The notes beneath the pieces are model-generated. The model was not told the origin of the DNA and did no database searches. It worked only from the letters and a program-made list of their open reading frames with translations. Shown in pieces: positions 60,483 to 64,000 of a stretch of 64,000 bases of DNA. The stretch is from Lentzea cavernae (GTDB taxonomy: Bacteria > Actinomycetota > Actinomycetes > Mycobacteriales > Pseudonocardiaceae). Every line of letters begins with the position of its first letter. Position 1 is the first letter of the stretch. Position numbers and translations under genes: made by a program. The stretch is taken from positions 62,001 through 126,000 of the forward strand of contig NZ_BNAR01000012.1 of assembly GCF_014653695.1 (NCBI RefSeq), written 5' to 3'.

Positions 60483-63400
60483 TCACGCCCGTAGGCGCAG
60501 GCCCTTCGGGGTGGCGCGGAAGCCTGCCTCCTGCAGGACCGTCGCCAGGTGCGAGGTCAGTGCGATCTCGCCGTCGGCGCGCTGGACGGCCAGCTGGCCG
60601 AGCCAGCCGTCGCGGACGGCCCGGCTCAGGGCGTTCGCGGCGGTGCGCAGGGTCGGGTCGTCGTCGGTGAACGACAGCAGCGACTTGCCTCCTCTCTCGA
60701 CGTAGAGCGCCGGGGTGCCGTCGACCAGCACCGCCAGTGCGCCTGCCTTGCGTGCCGGCCTGTGCTTGCCCTCGCCCAGCGGGTCCGGCCACGCCAGGGC
60801 GGCCCCGTAGGGCTGGGCCGGATCGGCCGCGGCGAGCACCACCGCGGCCTGGTCGGCCTGCGACGACTGACCAGGGGGACGGGACAGGGCTCGCAGGCGG
60901 TCCACCGCGCCTCGTGCCGCGAACTGGGCGGCGCCCAGTCCCTCGACGACGTAGCCGCGGATGACCTGGCCCGACTCCTCCATGGCCCGCAGCACCTTGT
61001 AGACGCCGCTGAACCCGCCCGTCACGCGTTCGGTGTCCAGTGCGCCGCGTGTCAGCACGCCGTGGCGTTCCAGGAAGGCTTCGGCCCGCGCGTGTGCGCG
61101 GCGGGTCGGGTCTTCCGCCGGGCGCACTGCGAGCGACCAGCGTCCTGCTGCTGTCGGCGGGCCCGTGCGGGAAGGCATGTCGGGACGGGAGCGCAGGCGG
61201 GCGTAGCGGCCCCGGGGAGCGCTGCGGCGGGGTTTGTGCGCCGCGCCGCCGCCGGACACCAGGGCTCGCAGGGGCGACAACGTGTCGTTCGTGACCAGTC
61301 CCGCCCACACCAGGTCCCACAGCGTGCCGACGACCTCGTTGTCCGTGCACGTCACGGATTGCGAGGCCCGGTCGACGACCTGGCGGAAGAACAGCGCCCC
61401 GCCGGACAACGCCTCCAGGACCGCCGTGTGCAGCGGTGACTCCGGGATCGACTCCGGTACCAGGTCGGGCAGCAGCAGGTCGGCCACGTCGGTCGGTGCG
61501 AGCGCGATCCAGCCGTCGCCGCCGGCCAGCGCGCCGCAGCCCGTCCACGTCACCTCGCCGGACGCCGTCAGCTCGTCGAGCAGCGCCGGGTAGTAGCCCG
61601 GCAACCGGGACGGGAACAGCAGCGCTTCCAGCGCACTGGCCGGAAGCGGCGCTCCGGCGAGCTGTTCCACCACCGAGAACACGTCGTCGAGCGTCGGCGC
61701 CGACCGCAGCCGGCGGCCCAGGCCGTGCCACTGCGGCAGGAACCGGCCCAGCGCGGCGGGTTCGACCGGCTCCACCTCGGACCGCAGCCGCGCCAGCGAG
61801 GCACGGCGCAGGCGGCGCAGCACGTCCGCGTCGCAGTACTCGGTGTGCGTGCCACCGGGACGGAGCTCACCGCGGGCCAGGCGGCCGGTGGCCGCCATGC
61901 GTTCGAGCACGCCCGTCACCACGGCCACGCCCAGGCCGAAGCGCGTGGCGGGTTCCGAGGCGGGGAACGGCCCGTGCGTGCGGGCGTAGCGGCTCAGCAG
62001 ATCGCCCAGCGGGTCCGCCACCGGTTCGGTGAACGCCTCCGGCACGCCGACCGGGAGAGCGACACCGAGCGCGTCGCGGACCTTGCCCGCGTCCTCGATC
62101 GAGATCGTGCGTTCCTCGCCGGCGATCCGGACGCGGAGAACGCGGCGCTGCGCCAGCAGCTCGTCGAGCCATTCGCGGGGCACACCGCGTTCGAGCGCCT
62201 CCGCGTCCGAGAGATCTCCCAGGAACCGCAACAGGTCCGCGGCGTCCTCGGCGTGGCGCGGGCGGCGGTCCTCGGAGAGGCGTTGCAGGCTCTGCTCGAC
62301 CTCGGCCACGACCTCCGGGTCGAGCAGCTCGCGGATCGCCTCCGAGCCGAGCAGTTCCGCGAGCAGCGTCGAGTCGAGCGACAGCGCCGCCGCCCGCCGT
62401 TCCGCCAGCGGGGCGTCCGCCTCGTAGAGGAACATGCCGACGTACCCGAAGAGCAGGCTGCGGGCGAACGGCGACGGCGACGGGGTCTCGACCTCGACCA
62501 CGCGCACCTTGCGCGCGCGGACGTCCGACATCAGCTCCTTCAGGCCCGGCACGTCGTAGACGTCCTGCAGGCACTCGCGCATCGCCTCCAGGACCACCGG
62601 GAAGCTCTCGTACTTCGCGGCGACCGACAGCAGCTGCGCCGACCGCTGACGCTGCTGCCACAACGGGGTGCGCCGCTTCGGGTCGCGGCGCGGAAGCAGC
62701 AGCGACCGGGACGCGCACTCGCGGAACCGGGCCGCGAACAACGCCGAGCCGCCCACCTCCGCGACCACGATCTGCTCGACCTCGTCGGGGTCGAGCAGCA
62801 CGTCCTCCGCGCCCGCCGTGACCTCCGCACCCTCGTGGTCCAGGGCGTCGGGCAGCCGCAGCACGATGCCGTCGTCGGAGTGCGCGGCCTGCACCTCGAC
62901 ACCGCGCTTCTCCCGCAGCCGCGCCGCGATCGCGAGCGCCCACGGCGCGTTGACCTGGGCGCCGAACGGGGAGTGCACGACGAGCCGCCAGTCGCCCAGC
63001 TCGTCGCGGAACCGTTCCACCAGAACGATCCTGTCGTTCGGCACGTGCCGCGTGGCCTCGCGCTGCTCGCCCAGGTACGCCAGCAGGTTGTCCGTCGCCC
63101 ACGCGTCGAGACCGGCTGAGGCGGCCCGTTCGCGCGCCGCCGAATCCTCCATCGTGGACACTTCGCGCAGGAACTTGCCCATCGCACGGCCGAGTTCGAG
63201 CGGACGGCCAGGGGCGTCGCCCTTCCAGAACGGCATCCGCGCGGGCTGCCCCGGCGCGGGCACCACGATCACCCGGTCGTGCGTGATGTCCTCGACCCGC
63301 CACGACGACGTGCCCAGCAGGAACGTGTCGCCGACCCGCGACTCGTAGACCATCTCCTCGTCGAGCTCGCCGACGCGGGAGCCGGGGCCGTTCTCCGACG

Positions 63401-64000
63401 GCGGTGTCATGACGGTGTACATCCCCCGGTCGGGGATCGTGCCGCCGGAGGTGACCGCGAGCCGTTGCGAACCCGGCCTGCCGCGCAGCTCGGAGTTCAC
63501 GCGGTCCCAGGTGATCCGGGGCCGCAGCTCGCCGAACTCCTCGGACGGGTACCGGCCCGACAGCATGTCGAGCACCGCGTTCAGCGCCGAGTCGGGCAGC
63601 CCGGCGAACGGCGCCGCCCGCCGCACCAGCGCCGTCAGCTCCTCGACCGTCCACGTCTCCATCGCCACCATCGCGACGACGTGCTGCGCCAGCACGTCCA
63701 GCGGGTTGCGCGGGAACCGGACGGCCTCGATCGCGCCGTCGCGCATCCGTTCCGCGACCACCGCGCACGACACCAGGTCGCCGCGGAACTTCGGGAACAT
63801 CACGCCCTTCGACACCGCGCCCACCTGGTGCCCCGCCCGGCCGACGCGCTGCAGCCCGGACGCCACCGACGGCGGCGCCTCCACCTGCACCACCAGGTCG
63901 ACCGCGCCCATGTCGATGCCGAGCTCCAGCGACGACGTCGCCACGACGCAGGGCAGGCGCCCCGACTTCAGGTCCTCCTCGACCGAGGTGCGCTGCTCCC
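60483..64000 (-). CDS. lhr: Lhr-type ATP-dependent DNA helicase, C-terminal part
   Basis: Large helicase-related superfamily 2 protein; about 1172 residues are in the window and the N-terminal helicase motifs lie beyond base 64000. Helicase motif V (VVATSSLELGIDMG) and motif VI (QRVGRAGHQVG) are at the visible N-terminal end, followed by the winged-helix and the long Lhr C-terminal domains. Lhr is a 3'-5' DNA helicase used in repair, damage-induced in mycobacteria. Adjacent gene context gives no more. Confidence 0.93.
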   Translation of the reverse strand, partial: EQRTSVEEDLKSGRLPCVVATSSLELGIDMGAVDLVVQVEAPPSVASGLQRVGRAGHQVGAVSKGVMFPKFRGDLVSCAVVAERMRDGAIEAVRFPRNPLDVLAQHVVAMVAMETWTVEELTALVRRAAPFAGLPDSALNAVLDMLSGRYPSEEFGELRPRITWDRVNSELRGRPGSQRLAVTSGGTIPDRGMYTVMTPPSENGPGSRVGELDEEMVYESRVGDTFLLGTSSWRVEDITHDRVIVVPAPGQPARMPFWKGDAPGRPLELGRAMGKFLREVSTMEDSAARERAASAGLDAWATDNLLAYLGEQREATRHVPNDRIVLVERFRDELGDWRLVVHSPFGAQVNAPWALAIAARLREKRGVEVQAAHSDDGIVLRLPDALDHEGAEVTAGAEDVLLDPDEVEQIVVAEVGGSALFAARFRECASRSLLLPRRDPKRRTPLWQQRQRSAQLLSVAAKYESFPVVLEAMRECLQDVYDVPGLKELMSDVRARKVRVVEVETPSPSPFARSLLFGYVGMFLYEADAPLAERRAAALSLDSTLLAELLGSEAIRELLDPEVVAEVEQSLQRLSEDRRPRHAEDAADLLRFLGDLSDAEALERGVPREWLDELLAQRRVLRVRIAGEERTISIEDAGKVRDALGVALPVGVPEAFTEPVADPLGDLLSRYARTHGPFPASEPATRFGLGVAVVTGVLERMAATGRLARGELRPGGTHTEYCDADVLRRLRRASLARLRSEVEPVEPAALGRFLPQWHGLGRRLRSAPTLDDVFSVVEQLAGAPLPASALEALLFPSRLPGYYPALLDELTASGEVTWTGCGALAGGDGWIALAPTDVADLLLPDLVPESIPESPLHTAVLEALSGGALFFRQVVDRASQSVTCTDNEVVGTLWDLVWAGLVTNDTLSPLRALVSGGGAAHKPRRSAPRGRYARLRSRPDMPSRTGPPTAAGRWSLAVRPAEDPTRRAHARAEAFLERHGVLTRGALDTERVTGGFSGVYKVLRAMEESGQVIRGYVVEGLGAAQFAARGAVDRLRALSRPPGQSSQADQAAVVLAAADPAQPYGAALAWPDPLGEGKHRPARKAGALAVLVDGTPALYVERGGKSLLSFTDDDPTLRTAANALSRAVRDGWLGQLAVQRADGEIALTSHLATVLQEAGFRATPKGLRLRA

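Noticed and set aside
60061-60705. Plus-strand frames of about 200 codons over the minisatellite
   Set aside because: They follow the repeat units and run into the antisense of lhr; no start site or motif supports them.
60304-61731. Frame of 475 codons inside lhr and the minisatellite
   Set aside because: It overlaps lhr in another frame and reads into repeats; composition is Arg/Gly/Pro-rich with no homology pattern.

Overview
The window is chromosomal DNA from a high-GC actinomycete. GC-rich third codon positions, mycothiol-dependent and SARP-type proteins, PASTA kinase, actinobacterial four-subunit cytochrome oxidase genes and many GTG/TTG starts all fit the Pseudonocardiaceae (a Lentzea/Saccharothrix/Actinosynnema-like organism is my guess; the sequence itself does not name the genus).

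Backbone. From base 1 to about 51.7 kb the gene order and strands follow, from memory and not computed, the Mycobacterium tuberculosis block Rv2201 (asnB) to Rv2171 (lppM): asnB, ctaC-ctaF, trpD, ctaE-qcrCAB, exonuclease/UvrC-like, NlpC/P60 hydrolase, pimB', fadD15, small SRPBCC proteins, ArsA-like ATPase, acyltransferase, 3'-exoribonuclease, aroG, pknL with its HTH partner, mptA, a prenyl synthase, metF and lppM. It covers respiration (bc1-aa3 supercomplex), aromatic amino acid entry, lipoglycan and cell-wall synthesis, and glycolysis (ROK kinase, pfkA).

Insertions. Several accessory pieces break this order: a second PlsC acyltransferase (1.9-2.6 kb), an AfsR/SARP-like regulator with NB-ARC and TPR domains (16.1-18.9 kb), a DUF3140/DUF2945 divergent pair (25.3-25.9 kb), and a 12-kb aromatic meta-cleavage island (29.4-41.5 kb). 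The island has a membrane-anchored flavin hydroxylase with an ABM protein, a flavoprotein monooxygenase-cupin-SnoaL operon, an SDR-cupin-mhpC-mhpB operon, an mhpDFE operon and two IclR regulators with visible palindromic operators. A decayed phytoene synthase fragment follows mptA. From 51.8 kb to the end the genes are a DUF885 peptidase, VOC and PhoD-like proteins, a mycothiol-enzyme/HEPN pair behind a perfect SOS box, a YbaK-GNAT pair, gntR-acdS (ACC deaminase), a minisatellite and the 3' part of lhr.

The most unusual signal is a dispersed, non-coding repeat family with seven copies in 64 kb. Each has a short AT-rich box ending CCGATATATC and a long palindrome built on CGTTTGCG-N6-CGCAAACG. 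Copies mostly sit just downstream of a stop codon, two of them supply the stop codon itself, two bracket the aromatic island as direct repeats, and one lies in frame inside the phytoene synthase relic.
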